DNA of 51,204 bases, taken from assembly GCA_964388965.1 (NCBI GenBank), contig CAYMCP010000012.1:1-51204 (forward strand), read 5' to 3'. Numbering within the stretch: the first letter of the stretch is position 1; the number at the start of each line of letters is the position of its first letter. The notes under the pieces were generated by a model. It made no database searches, had not been told where the DNA came from, and saw only the letters and a list, made by a program, of their open reading frames with translations. The stretch is from Albibeggiatoa sp964388965 (lineage in GTDB: Bacteria; Pseudomonadota; Gammaproteobacteria; Beggiatoales; Beggiatoaceae). The position numbers were made by a program, and so were the translations under genes. Positions 36,829-45,854 of this stretch are shown here, piece by piece.

Positions 36829-36969
36829 GGGCGCATTTTTGATTAGGCTGTTGAGCTTCTGCAATTGTACACTATTAGACAGGATTTTTGCTTTAAAGTA
36901 ATGATTCAACATTCCATCTCGGTTGAGATTCTTAATACAATCAGCCGTTATCTGCTAAACTCACTCTTT

Positions 36970-37554
36970 TTAAGAAGTATTTTTTTCCAAATGACAGGCA
37001 AACCAATCGCTAGCCAATCGCCAATCAGAGGAAAAATATGCCACTGGTCGAAGTGGGGCAGGCAATGCTTCAATATCCAACTGAATTTTCAAATATACCA
37101 TATAACTGCTTTCATCAGAAATTAAAGCCGCATCTATTAATGGAAAATCTTCTAAATAATTTAAGCGCATCAGTAAGGAATCTAATGAACTATGAATTTC
37201 TTGAATACCTGTATTCGTTAAATTTAGCATATATTTTTTACTTAGAGCAAAGTATTTTAATTCATACTGTTGTTTTAATGTTGTGATATTTTCATCCCAT
37301 AAATACCAACGTTCACGTTTAATATCAATCGAAAGTAATAAAGTCAACGTCACACCATTTTGTAATGCTTCAATGACAGGTTCAGTTAAACCATAGTTAA
37401 ACGACGCATCCAGCAAATATACGCCTTCCTCTAATTGGGTTTCAGCGTATTGAATGGTAAACTCTGCATAGACAAAGGAATGAGCCAATAGTAAAAAACT
37501 CAATAAAATCGATTGGATTGCAGTAAATTTAGCTTGTTTTAAGCAGGCTGGCAT
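36970..37554 (-). CDS. DUF4390 domain protein, exported
   Basis: A protein of about 194 residues from the ATG at 37554, which gives a signal peptide (SILLSFLLLAHSFVYA, cleavage before EF). The body (QYAETQLEEGVYLLDASFNY, then GLTEPVIEALQNGVTLTLLL) matches the DUF4390 family. Family members sit between rsmB and the NtrY/NtrX two-component genes in many gammaproteobacteria. Here it follows rsmB, overlapping its end by 26 nt, but ntrYX is absent and the DamX-like gene follows. Function unknown; periplasmic. Confidence 0.85.
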   Translation of the reverse strand: MPACLKQAKFTAIQSILLSFLLLAHSFVYAEFTIQYAETQLEEGVYLLDASFNYGLTEPVIEALQNGVTLTLLLSIDIKRERWYLWDENITTLKQQYELKYFALSKKYMLNLTNTGIQEIHSSLDSLLMRLNYLEDFPLIDAALISDESSYMVYLKIQLDIEALPAPLRPVAYFSSDWRLASDWFACHLEKNTS

Positions 37555-38830
37555 AATAAAAACCATCAAAACATTCTTTGTCACACGGTAAAATTTGACG
37601 ACCTATTGTTTGAGCGCGTCCCCATGTATCAGGCAAAGTTTGTGCTTTAGCATTTGAATGTTGGGATATAAATTGTTGTATTTGCAACTCATTTTCTTGT
37701 CTAAACACTGAACAAGTCACATATAGTAATTTGCCATTCGGCTTGAGCAAGTTCCAACTTGCATTGAGTATATCGGCTTGACGTTTAGCCAATGCGCTAA
37801 TATCACTAGCCTGACGTAAATATTTAATGTCAGGGTGGCGACGAATAACACCACTAGCTGAACAAGGTACATCAAGCAAAATACGGTCAAATTGCTTTTT
37901 ATCCCACCACATATCAGGCTGGCTTGCGTCAGTGCAAACTACTTTAGCAGTTAAGCCTAAGCGTTGCAAAGTATTATGGATTTGTTCGATGCGATTTTGC
38001 TGATTGTCTAGTGCAATAAGTGTTTTTATATCATATTGTTCTAATAAATGTGCGGTTTTGCCGCCGGGCGCTGCACAGGCATCTAATACAATCGCTTGTG
38101 GTGGCACATCCAGCAAATGGGCTGCCAATTGCGCACCACCGTCTTGTACTGACAACCAACCTTCTGAAAAATAAGGTAATAATTTTACATCTACTGCTTT
38201 TTGCAATTGAATACCTGTATCTACATATAAGCTTGCTTTGGCTGCAATATTTTGATTTTCTAGTAATTTTAGATAGTGCTCACGATTAGTTTTACGCAAA
38301 TTTACTCGCAAATTCATAGGTGGATATTGATTATTGGCTTGTGCGATTGCCTGCCAACATTGTGGCCAATCTTGCTGTAATCGTTTTAATATCCATTCTG
38401 GATGTGCCAAGCTTATTGTGTCATTTTTATCAACTTGTTGCAAAAATTCAACATGATTTCGCTGAAAATTTCGCAACACACCATTAACAAGTTGAGTTGA
38501 CCAGTTTTTTTTTAATAGGCGAGTGATTTCAACAGTGGCAGAAATAGCAGCATGTTCGGGAATACGCAAATGGATTTGCTGGTACAAGCCTATTAGCAAT
38601 ACCGCTTCAATATCCGTGTCCTTAGTTTTAAAGGGTTTGTGTAATAGTTTTTTTAAAATAGCACGTAGACGCGGTAGCCAACGCATAACGCCATAAGCAA
38701 GCTCTTGGGCTAATGCACGTTCACGTTTGTCAGTGGGTAAATAAGTGTCTAGGCTATCGGAAAGAGATTGATGATGTTGTAAAACTTGGGTCAGCACTTT
38801 GACCGCGATGTAACGTGCATTGTTTTTCAA
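37529..38830 (-). CDS. rsmB: 16S rRNA m5C967 methyltransferase
   Basis: Methylates C967 of 16S rRNA using SAM. The 433 residues comprise an NusB-like N-terminal domain (ARYIAVKVLTQVLQHHQSLS, GVMRWLPRLRAILKKLL) and a RsmB/Sun methyltransferase domain. Motifs are VLDACAAPGGKTAHLLE for SAM binding, the DVPCSASGVIRRHPD proline-cysteine motif and the catalytic Cys in LYVTCSVFRQENE. Its 3' end overlaps the DUF4390 gene. It lies upstream of DUF4390 and downstream of nuoN on the same strand, 258 bp away. Confidence 0.96.
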   Translation of the reverse strand: MKNNARYIAVKVLTQVLQHHQSLSDSLDTYLPTDKRERALAQELAYGVMRWLPRLRAILKKLLHKPFKTKDTDIEAVLLIGLYQQIHLRIPEHAAISATVEITRLLKKNWSTQLVNGVLRNFQRNHVEFLQQVDKNDTISLAHPEWILKRLQQDWPQCWQAIAQANNQYPPMNLRVNLRKTNREHYLKLLENQNIAAKASLYVDTGIQLQKAVDVKLLPYFSEGWLSVQDGGAQLAAHLLDVPPQAIVLDACAAPGGKTAHLLEQYDIKTLIALDNQQNRIEQIHNTLQRLGLTAKVVCTDASQPDMWWDKKQFDRILLDVPCSASGVIRRHPDIKYLRQASDISALAKRQADILNASWNLLKPNGKLLYVTCSVFRQENELQIQQFISQHSNAKAQTLPDTWGRAQTIGRQILPCDKECFDGFYYASLLKTS

Positions 38831-39010
38831 AGTGATTCCAATTATTGATGAATATTAACGCTTTATAATCATCATTATTTGCGTTTTTTAAGTTTAACGT
38901 AAAAGTTTGTGTAAGTTATACCGCAGGGTAACAAAATGCACCTTTGGGAAGGCGGCGGATAAACGCTTATTCAACAATCCCTATGGGAATAAGTAGGCTA
39001 TTTTTGTGTT

Positions 39011-39048
39011 GCAAAACAAGTTTCACATCCGCGTAAAACAAGTTTTGC
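39011..39048 (-). other. Inverted repeat downstream of nuoN
   Basis: GCAAAAC (39011-39017) and GTTTTGC (39042-39048) form a 7-bp stem with a 24-nt loop. Each arm belongs to a direct repeat of AAAACAAGTTT. It lies 41 bp past the nuoN stop. Without a U-run it may be a weak terminator or an operator. Confidence 0.35.
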
Positions 39049-39088
39049 ATATTTAATGAAATTGGTTTAATTTGTCAGTTAAAATATC

Positions 39089-40570
39089 TTAACCAACAAG
39101 TGCTACTGTACAAATGGTGAGTAATGCGCTGGGAAATAAGCCTAATGCTAAGATAGCAAGTGCATTAATGCTAATTGCAGTTTGTAAGCTCTTATCACTG
39201 CTAATAGTGGGTATGTCTGCCTCTGGTTTGTCGAAGTAAATCGCTTTCACCACACGCAAATAGTAAAACGCGCCGATAACCGAAAAAATGACTGCAACAA
39301 TAGCAACCCACAAGAAACCTGCTTGAATAACTTCGTTTAATACGGTTAATTTAGCCCAGAAACCTACCATTGGAGGTACGCCCGCCATTGATAAGACAAC
39401 GATCATCATTAAAAACGCATACCAAGGACTACGCTCATTTAACCCTTTGAAATCTGCAATATTATCTGCCTCAAATCCCTCACGACTAAGTAGAATTATC
39501 ATACCAAAGCCGGCGGAACTCATTATTGCGTAGGTGATAACATAAAACATAGACGCAGCGTAACCTGTTTCAGTCGCAGTCAATGCGCCCATGAATAAAA
39601 AGCCTACGTGTGAAATAGTCGAGTAGGCAAACATACGTTTGATATTGGTTTGTACAATTGCTACTACGTTGCCGATAATCATCGATAATACCGCTAAAAC
39701 GATTAACATGCCTTGCCAGCCTAAGTAGACATTTTCAACATTGCCAGATATACCGGATTTCAAACCAATTAAACCGTCTACTAATAAGCGAATTAACATA
39801 GCGAAAGCGGCAATTTTAGGTGCTGAGGCAATGAATAATGTCACCGCAGTTGGTGCGCCTTCGTATACATCGGGCACCCAATTGTGAAATGGTACTGCGC
39901 CAAATTTGAATGCTAAACCGACAATTAAAAATACCAAACCGAATAATAACATTTGTGTGTTATCGCCTGTCGTCGTCACAGTAGATGCTAACGTGGCTAA
40001 ATCTAAAGTGCCTGTGACACCGTAAATAATGGACATACCGTAGAGCAGCATACCCGATGCAATCGCGCCTAATACAAAATATTTCATTGCCGCTTCTGTT
40101 GCAGGTTTAGAATCGCGGTGCATGGCGACCATTGCGTACATGGATAGGGATAACAGCTCCAAACCTAGATAAATAGTCAGTAAATTGGAAGCGGATACCA
40201 TAACCATCATGCCTAAAGTCGCAAACAAGCCTAATACATAAAATTCACCTCGAAAGAAATTGCGTTCACGTAAATAAGTGCGAGAGTAAATAAATGCGAA
40301 GAAAACCACGATTAAAATGGAAATTTTTAAAATAGCCGCCATAGGGTCAGATATATACGTGCCACTCATTGCGTAAGTTGCTTGCTGTGGCATAGAGATG
40401 AATGTCGCTAATAGTGTCGCAAGTAATGCGCCTTGAGAAAGTTGATAGGTAAAATTACGTGCATTATCTGCTACATAGGCATCAATAACTAATACCAGTG
40501 ATGCCAGTGTGAGTAGTATGATTTCTGGCAAAAGCACGAATAATTCAGCACTATTGAAGCTAAAATCCAT
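39089..40570 (-). CDS. nuoN: NADH-quinone oxidoreductase subunit N
   Basis: An antiporter-like membrane subunit of respiratory complex I. The 493 residues have about 14 transmembrane segments with GNVVAIVQTNIKRMFAYSTI (the TM lysine region), HMVSHVGFLFMG-like HVGFLFMGALTATE and LPEIILLTLASLVL. The length is full. The start has a good RBS (AAGGAAA, 9 nt). Normally nuoN is the last gene of the nuoA-N operon; here it is bounded upstream by a divergent gene, so it is transcribed alone. A remote nuoA-M set is assumed. Paralogous antiporter subunits were considered, but the sequence fits NuoN best. Confidence 0.93.
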   Translation of the reverse strand: MDFSFNSAELFVLLPEIILLTLASLVLVIDAYVADNARNFTYQLSQGALLATLLATFISMPQQATYAMSGTYISDPMAAILKISILIVVFFAFIYSRTYLRERNFFRGEFYVLGLFATLGMMVMVSASNLLTIYLGLELLSLSMYAMVAMHRDSKPATEAAMKYFVLGAIASGMLLYGMSIIYGVTGTLDLATLASTVTTTGDNTQMLLFGLVFLIVGLAFKFGAVPFHNWVPDVYEGAPTAVTLFIASAPKIAAFAMLIRLLVDGLIGLKSGISGNVENVYLGWQGMLIVLAVLSMIIGNVVAIVQTNIKRMFAYSTISHVGFLFMGALTATETGYAASMFYVITYAIMSSAGFGMIILLSREGFEADNIADFKGLNERSPWYAFLMMIVVLSMAGVPPMVGFWAKLTVLNEVIQAGFLWVAIVAVIFSVIGAFYYLRVVKAIYFDKPEADIPTISSDKSLQTAISINALAILALGLFPSALLTICTVALVG

Positions 40571-40792
40571 AACATAGTTTCCTTTAATAATTTAGTTCTG
40601 TTTTTTTATATTGTTGATACAGACGTGATATAACTCAGACGTAATAGGTAATTGCTAATAGTCGCACAAGTATGCCACAGATTCCAATTTTTGACATCTT
40701 GAACAAACAACAACTTTCTTTATTAAACAGCTTTCATAATCTCACATTTTATGCTTAGATTAAACAAAATAACTGTAATAAAGGGATTCATC

Positions 40793-42934
40793 ATGTATCG
40801 ACACAAAAATTTTTGGCAGCAATTGCTGCTATTGCTAGTTTTTTGTTGGCAACCTATTCAAGCTGACGTTGGCGTTGTCTCTGGTGGAAATCAAACCATT
40901 AGTATTGGCAGCCCATCGACTAATATTGTTTTTAAAGTTACGGATGCTACTGGCAATCCATATACGGGTGTAATTATGCAATTCTCGATGCTTACACCAT
41001 TAGGTACACCGGCAACACGCGGCTTGAGCATTACACAAGCATTAGTCAGTACCAATGCAGAAGCGTTTACCAGTTTGACAGCCGACGCGGCTTTTATGAC
41101 TGGGACGTATACCGTTTTTGCTGGTGTACTTAGCGACCCGACTCAGGTGGGATTTACCACAGTCAACATCATTTCTAAAGCGGCGAATTCGCAAATTACT
41201 ATTCAATCCGGTGCACAGCAAACCATTAAAGCAGGTCAACCGTCCGAACCAATCGTTTATCAAGTTTCCGATAGTTTTGGTCATCCTATCACAGGCGTTA
41301 ATGTTAATTTCAGTCTAATTAATCCTGATGGACAAGTTGTGACTGATGCGTTGACGGTACAGCAAGCAGACGTGGACGGAAATGGACAAATTACCACCCA
41401 AATGAAGGCTCAAGCGACGCAAACATTAGGTGTATATGCGTTGATTGCGCAATTGACCAACGAAAGTACCAAATCAGTCAACACGACTATGACCGTTACA
41501 GCTTCTGATGTGGATAATTTAATTGCAGTATCAGCTAAAGATCAAAATCTCGCGGTCAATACTGAATCTTCCGCAATAACGTTCAAAGTCGTAGATAATT
41601 TTGCTAATCCAATTGCGGACGAAGTGGTTCATTTCACAGTGATTGCACCAGACGGAACGGTCAACGCAAATTTGCTGACTGTGCAAACGGCGACAACGAA
41701 TGCACAAGGTTTAATTAGTACGCAATTGAAAGCAACATCAGTATTAGGGAGTTATCAAATTCAAGCCATTTTAGCGAGCGATAATAGTAAAATCGAGACG
41801 ATTAACTTAATTGTCACAGATAGCAACACAGGTATTTATGTATTATCTGGCTATTTTTCGACTTTAGTGGCTGGCACGAAGCCGGAGAATATTCGATTTA
41901 AAGTCATTAATGCCAACGGTAGTTTAGCGAATAATGTGGGTGTTGTGTTTTATCTATATGATCCTACAGGACAATTGATGAGCGATGTGATTTTAAATCC
42001 TAATACGATTACTGACAATTTAGGTGAAGTTACATTACAACTCGCACCGTTGACCGCAAACGGTACATACATATTGCGAGCCGCTTTAGCCTCAGATACC
42101 AGTATTACTCAAAGTTTATTATTAACAGTGGTTGCAACAGAGCCGTCACAATTGACAGTTATTGAAGGCGCGGGGCAAGTTTTACCTGCTGGACGTACTG
42201 CTAAACCGACTATTTTTAAATTAACTGATGTATACGGTAATATCGTAACGGGTAAAACTATCAATTTTAGCGTCACCAATTTTGCGGGTAACGTACTTGC
42301 TAATAGTGTTGATCCAAATCATGGTATAACTAACGCAAACGGTCAAATAACGGTTCAATTTAATGCTAATACAATCCAAGATAATTATATACTCGCTGGG
42401 AAATTGGCTAGCAATGAGGCGGTGAAAGCATCTACAAATATTTTTATTACAGAACCATTGCCTGCCCTACCTAGTTTAGGCTTTATGACGATGTTGGATG
42501 CGTTAGGTCGTGACAGTTTGAATAAGCAAGCGTCGGCACACGGTGGTACATCGGTTAATGGCGGCATATTTTTAGCTGAAAATGCGCAATTGTCTACTGA
42601 TGAGGCAAATATTCAAGCTTATATTAATATTGATCCAAATCATGTTGGACAAGTTGCTGATATTTTAGTCGTAGTGGGAATTACGCCCGCGTATCCAGAG
42701 GATGCGGAAGAAAATTATCTTATGTTTAACACGCCGCAAATATTGGAAGCTTGGATACCGGGTTTAGCACTCACAGCATTTCAAACGGGTGTTACGTTGG
42801 GTGATGTGGAATTGATTAAAATTTTCAAAGGCAATTTTGCTGGTGAAACGGGTCTATTACGTGTTGCTGTAGGTTATCGTTTGAGCAATGGAACAATAAT
42901 TTATGGTGGTTTGATCAGTTTAAGCGTGTATTAA
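40793..42934 (+). CDS. Secreted Ig-like (Big_1/invasin type) repeat protein
   Basis: A 713-residue exported protein from the ATG at 40793 (MYRHKNFWQQLLLLLVFCW), with RBS AAGGGA; a frame start at 40751 has no RBS. A signal peptide (ends near PIQA) is followed by about five repeats of roughly 105 residues. Typical repeat motifs are VVSGGNQTISIGSPSTNIVF, PIVYQVSDSFGHPITGVNV and QITTQMKAQATQTLGVY, resembling Big_1/invasin Ig-like domains. The last about 135 residues (LPSLGFMTMLDALGRDSLNK, then GIFLAENAQLSTDEANI) form a different domain without a recognised sorting motif. A surface or adhesion role is inferred. It diverges from nuoN. Confidence 0.85.
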   Translation: MYRHKNFWQQLLLLLVFCWQPIQADVGVVSGGNQTISIGSPSTNIVFKVTDATGNPYTGVIMQFSMLTPLGTPATRGLSITQALVSTNAEAFTSLTADAAFMTGTYTVFAGVLSDPTQVGFTTVNIISKAANSQITIQSGAQQTIKAGQPSEPIVYQVSDSFGHPITGVNVNFSLINPDGQVVTDALTVQQADVDGNGQITTQMKAQATQTLGVYALIAQLTNESTKSVNTTMTVTASDVDNLIAVSAKDQNLAVNTESSAITFKVVDNFANPIADEVVHFTVIAPDGTVNANLLTVQTATTNAQGLISTQLKATSVLGSYQIQAILASDNSKIETINLIVTDSNTGIYVLSGYFSTLVAGTKPENIRFKVINANGSLANNVGVVFYLYDPTGQLMSDVILNPNTITDNLGEVTLQLAPLTANGTYILRAALASDTSITQSLLLTVVATEPSQLTVIEGAGQVLPAGRTAKPTIFKLTDVYGNIVTGKTINFSVTNFAGNVLANSVDPNHGITNANGQITVQFNANTIQDNYILAGKLASNEAVKASTNIFITEPLPALPSLGFMTMLDALGRDSLNKQASAHGGTSVNGGIFLAENAQLSTDEANIQAYINIDPNHVGQVADILVVVGITPAYPEDAEENYLMFNTPQILEAWIPGLALTAFQTGVTLGDVELIKIFKGNFAGETGLLRVAVGYRLSNGTIIYGGLISLSVY

Positions 42935-43101
42935 AAATCTAATCGAGCGGGTCGAACAGCCCGCCGCTTAACCTGAAATTTAAAAACTCTCCATGTCGTC
43001 ACAACATTAAATGTGCGGATACAAGTGATGTCCTGAATTTATCGAAGGATTATAAGCCTGCATCCGCAAACCACGTTTTTTGTGATCTTTTTGCTCTCAT
43101 A

Positions 43102-43611
43102 TTACAAACGTAAAATTAAAATATTACCTTTTTGCGTTAATTCTAGGTGTTTCAGAAAACTCATCCCTAATAATATTTCATCACTGTCCATGTAGGGATT
43201 AATATTTGCGCGCACGCCATTCATCTCAATTAAACCGAGTGTTACGCTGTCCAATCGCGTACTGTAAACTGTAATTGTGCCATTAGCTGTACTTACCTGC
43301 ATTGGTATACCGCGTTTTAAACCAATTTTTTTTGCGATGCGCTCAGGAATCGCCACATCCGTCGCACCTGTATCGAGTAAAAAAGTCACCGCATGACCAT
43401 TAATTGTCCCTGTCGCTATATAATGTCCATGCGAGCCACGTTGTAAAATAACTTCTCGTTGTCCTGTATTGGTTTGATAAGTCTCAACTTGTTGATTGGG
43501 ATTATACTTATTTTCCAAAAAACCATTAAAAACTAAGGTTAGCAATCCAATAATGATAATCCAAGCCACAATCATCATACCGGTACCGACTTTTTGTACT
43601 GGTTCAGTCAT
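43102..43611 (-). CDS. Retropepsin-like aspartic protease (TIGR02281 type)
   Basis: A 169-residue protein from the ATG at 43611 (MTEPVQKVGTGM), with one N-terminal membrane helix (MIVAWIIIIGLLTLVFN). The active-site motif VTFLLDTGATDVAIP carries the catalytic Asp of clan AA retropepsin-like proteases, and the later EILLGMSFLKHLEL corresponds to the flap-proximal ILG motif. The family TIGR02281 is widespread in proteobacteria as a periplasmic single-TM protease of unknown substrate. The open frame upstream to 43665 lies in the duplicated promoter region and is not believed. Confidence 0.88.
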   Translation of the reverse strand: MTEPVQKVGTGMMIVAWIIIIGLLTLVFNGFLENKYNPNQQVETYQTNTGQREVILQRGSHGHYIATGTINGHAVTFLLDTGATDVAIPERIAKKIGLKRGIPMQVSTANGTITVYSTRLDSVTLGLIEMNGVRANINPYMDSDEILLGMSFLKHLELTQKGNILILRL

Positions 43612-43722
43612 AACAGTGTTCCATTTTTTTGAGCAGTCGCAATATAATGCCACGTTTAAGTACAAGCTTTAACCTAAATCTATAAAATATTATTATTCGT
43701 TTTGTTTACAATATTCATCTTG
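43604..43722. repeat. Duplicated copy A of the protease/ftsB intergenic region
   Basis: About 119 bp resemble 44241-44360, offset by about 637 bp. The similarity covers the protease start codon region (CAT at 43609-43611), a TATAAT -10, and a decayed copy of the first about 15 codons of ftsB (around AAAATATTATTATTCG). Copy B upstream of the intact ftsB carries CAC in place of the protease start codon. The original protease-ftsB junction was evidently split, with this copy left on the protease side. Confidence 0.75.
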
Positions 43723-43733
43723 CGTCACATCAG

Positions 43734-44060
43734 TTAGAATTTATATTCAATACCAATCAACCACTCCCGTCCGCGATTGGGCGTGCCTTCAGTCAAACGA
43801 TTGCCCTGCGGTGCATCTTGATGGTTTTGATCAGATAGATTTTTAATTTGCGCATAACCAGCCCACGATTTTAGGAGTTACGCAGTTCAAACAAAAATTT
43901 ATCTCGTTTTCTCGTCCCAATGGTCTCCGTTGGGATGCAGCATGGACGCTCTGCGTCCTGATTTAACACTTCAACTGCGTAACTCCTAGATTTATTAAAA
44001 CCATAACGCAGTTTAGTATTGAACAATCAAACGCGCTTGGTATTTTTTACTATAAAATAT
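43734..44060 (-). pseudogene. Decayed TonB-dependent receptor 3' end, MITE-disrupted
   Basis: On the minus strand a conceptual translation reads KKYQARLIVQY, then after a frameshift NTKLRYGFNKS. The MITE interrupts it, and it resumes with WAGYAQIKNLSDQNHQ, further residues GNRLTEGTPNRGRE, and the end WLIGIEYKF before a stop at 43734-43736. Terminal aromatic residues and a final beta-strand of this form are typical of TonB-dependent outer-membrane receptors. Only about 65 residues remain, with a frameshift near 44005-44030 and no start. The rest of the receptor is absent from the window. Confidence 0.7.
43867..43993. mobile_element. MITE-like element (117 bp) with 5-bp target duplication
   Basis: The element at 43872-43988 has perfect 16-bp terminal inverted repeats, TAGGAGTTACGCAGTT and its complement. 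It is flanked by gattt on both sides (43867-43871 and 43989-43993). Its core matches the element at 2734-2865 in opposite orientation. It includes the palindromes GGACGCTCTGCGTCC and CCCAATGG...CCGTTGGG. It interrupts the receptor remnant within an NKS codon run. Confidence 0.88.
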
Positions 44061-44279
44061 CACTATAAATATGTTATTTTAAATTAAGAATGACCAAATG
44101 CGTTCCTCCAATTAGGGTAATCACATTAAATTTTTAATTTTCTAAAATCAAACGATTATAAAATACCACAACAAAGGTAATATTTCTATAACCCATTGAT
44201 TGAGTAAATATTCCTTAATTTAATATGATTGCTCTGTCCGTCAGTCACAACAGTGTTCCATTTTTTTGAACAGTCGTAA

Positions 44280-44285
44280 TATAAT
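44280..44285 (+). promoter_or_regulatory. ftsB: -10 hexamer of the ftsB promoter
   Basis: TATAAT followed by GC lies 30 nt upstream of the ftsB ATG. A possible -35 is TTCCAT about 18 bp upstream. The same hexamer is conserved in copy A at 43643-43648, within the duplicated segment. Confidence 0.45.
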
Positions 44286-44315
44286 GCCGTGTTTTAAGTG
44301 CAAGCTTTAACCTAA

Positions 44316-44591
44316 ATGTTTTACAAAATACTATTATTTATCCTGCTTGCAATCTTGATCCATTTACAATATCAACTGTGGCTTGGACAAGGTGGCTATC
44401 AAACTTTACAGCGTATGCAGCAACAATTAGCACAACAACAAGAAATTAATCGACAATTACAACAACGCAATCAAATATTAATTGCAGAAATAAAAGATTT
44501 AAAACAAGGTGTTGCAGTGATTGAAGAATATGCGCGTATGGAATTAGGCTTAATCAAACAAGGTGAGGTGTTTTATCAAATCGTCGAGTAA
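44316..44591 (+). CDS. ftsB: Cell division protein FtsB
   Basis: A 91-residue bitopic membrane protein of the FtsQLB divisome complex. One membrane segment (FYKILLFILLAILIHLQYQ) is followed by a coiled coil rich in Gln (LQRMQQQLAQQQEINRQLQQ) and the conserved VAVIEEYARMELGLIKQGEV tail. The length fits the family. Its end overlaps the ispD start by 29 nt. In E. coli ftsB-ispD-ispF is the same order. A partial duplicate of its 5' end lies 637 bp upstream. Confidence 0.94.
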   Translation: MFYKILLFILLAILIHLQYQLWLGQGGYQTLQRMQQQLAQQQEINRQLQQRNQILIAEIKDLKQGVAVIEEYARMELGLIKQGEVFYQIVE

Positions 44592-45279
44592 TTATTGGGC
44601 AGTTGTACCCGCTGCGGGTGTCGGTAAACGCATGGGTAGCGATCGTCCTAAACAATATTTGTCATTGCAAGGTAAGCCGATTATTCAACACACTTTGGAA
44701 CGGTTAGCTGCAACAGGTATCAAGGGAATGGTTATAGCTCTATCGACTACTGATCCCTATTGGCAAGATGTGCAATTATCCGTGCCTGTAATGCGTGTAG
44801 CGGGCGGAGTTGAACGTTTTCATTCCGTGTTAAACGGTTTGCATTATTTGCAGCAATATGCCTCATCTGATGATTGGGTATTGGTGCATGATGCCGCTAG
44901 ACCGTGTGTACGTGTTGAAGATATACAACGTTTAATGCACAATTTGGCAACGCATCCTGTTGGTGGTCTGTTAGCTTTGCCTGTGCGCGATACCATGAAA
45001 CGATCCGATACAGAAAATGCAATTGTTAAAACCATTAGTCGGGAGCAACTTTGGCACGCCTTGACACCGCAAATGTTTCGTTTGCAAATGTTGATTAAAG
45101 CATTAGAAATGGTATTAACACAACAGAAAACAGTGACCGATGACGCACAAGCAATTGAATTATTAGGGGAAAAACCTGTATTAATCACAGGTCATGCTGA
45201 TAATATTAAAATTACTCATCCACAAGATTTGCAATTAGCAGAACTTTTTTTAATGCAACAGGCACAATATGAAAGTTAA
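44563..45279 (+). CDS. ispD: 2-C-methyl-D-erythritol 4-phosphate cytidylyltransferase
   Basis: Transfers CMP to MEP in the non-mevalonate isoprenoid pathway. The 238 residues start at a GTG that overlaps ftsB; no closer ATG is available before YWAVVPAAGVGKRMGSD, the nucleotide-binding motif (residues 11-27). Further motifs are RPKQYLSLQGKPIIQHTLER, VLVHDAARPCV and AIVKTISREQLWHALTPQMF with VTDDAQAIE. It overlaps ispF by 11 nt, so ftsB-ispD-ispF are translationally coupled. Confidence 0.95.
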   Translation: MRCFIKSSSNYWAVVPAAGVGKRMGSDRPKQYLSLQGKPIIQHTLERLAATGIKGMVIALSTTDPYWQDVQLSVPVMRVAGGVERFHSVLNGLHYLQQYASSDDWVLVHDAARPCVRVEDIQRLMHNLATHPVGGLLALPVRDTMKRSDTENAIVKTISREQLWHALTPQMFRLQMLIKALEMVLTQQKTVTDDAQAIELLGEKPVLITGHADNIKITHPQDLQLAELFLMQQAQYES

Positions 45280-45748
45280 AACAGGACTGGGACAAGATAG
45301 TCATCGTTTTGAAGTGCAAAAAACTGATAAACCATTAATTTTAGCTGGGGTTGTATTTGAAAATGAAATTGCACTAGCTGGCAATAGTGACGCGGATGTG
45401 GTGTTACACGCAATTACAAATGGCATTTCTGGCATTACGGGTGTAAATATTTTAGGCAAAATCAGTGATGATTTGTGTTTAAAGCAAGGCGTGACAGATA
45501 GTAAAGTATATGTTCAAGAAGCATTAACCTATTTAAATGACTGGAAAATTTGTCATATTTCTTGTAGTTTAGAATGTAAAAAACCTAAAATCACCCCGAA
45601 AATCCCAGAAATGAAACAAAGTATTGCGCAATTATTAGCTTTGACTGTGGATGATGTCGGCATTACCGCAACGACTGGTGAAGGTTTAACCGATTTTGGG
45701 CGGGCTGAGGGCATCCAAGTTTTTTGTATTGTGACGGCTGTAAAATAA
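45269..45748 (+). CDS. ispF: 2-C-methyl-D-erythritol 2,4-cyclodiphosphate synthase, divergent clade
   Basis: Cyclises CDP-ME 2-phosphate in the MEP pathway. The 159 residues keep metal ligands D10 and H12 (GLGQDSHRF) and H47 (VVLHAIT). They have ITATTGEGLT and FGRAEGI in the active-site end. The sequence differs from E. coli IspF (GHGFDVHAF type): it has the GLGQDSHRF/SDADVVLHA/ISGITGVNILG pattern seen in a different IspF clade, including chlamydial-type proteins. Length is normal. The context (after ispD) confirms the role; the clade suggests replacement by transfer. Confidence 0.9.
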   Translation: MKVKTGLGQDSHRFEVQKTDKPLILAGVVFENEIALAGNSDADVVLHAITNGISGITGVNILGKISDDLCLKQGVTDSKVYVQEALTYLNDWKICHISCSLECKKPKITPKIPEMKQSIAQLLALTVDDVGITATTGEGLTDFGRAEGIQVFCIVTAVK

Positions 45749-45854
45749 TTTAGATTTTCACGTATTGCGTAGTTAAAAAGCGAATTTTTCATTTTGTTGC
45801 AATTATTAACGATCCGATTACAATTTGGACGTTATAAAAATTTACTCTAAAAAC

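Noticed and set aside
42947..43068. Possible terminators between the Ig-like protein gene and the protease gene
   Set aside because: GCGGG/CCCGC and TGCGGAT/ATCCGCA pairings exist but have no T-run or have a long loop, so they were not called.
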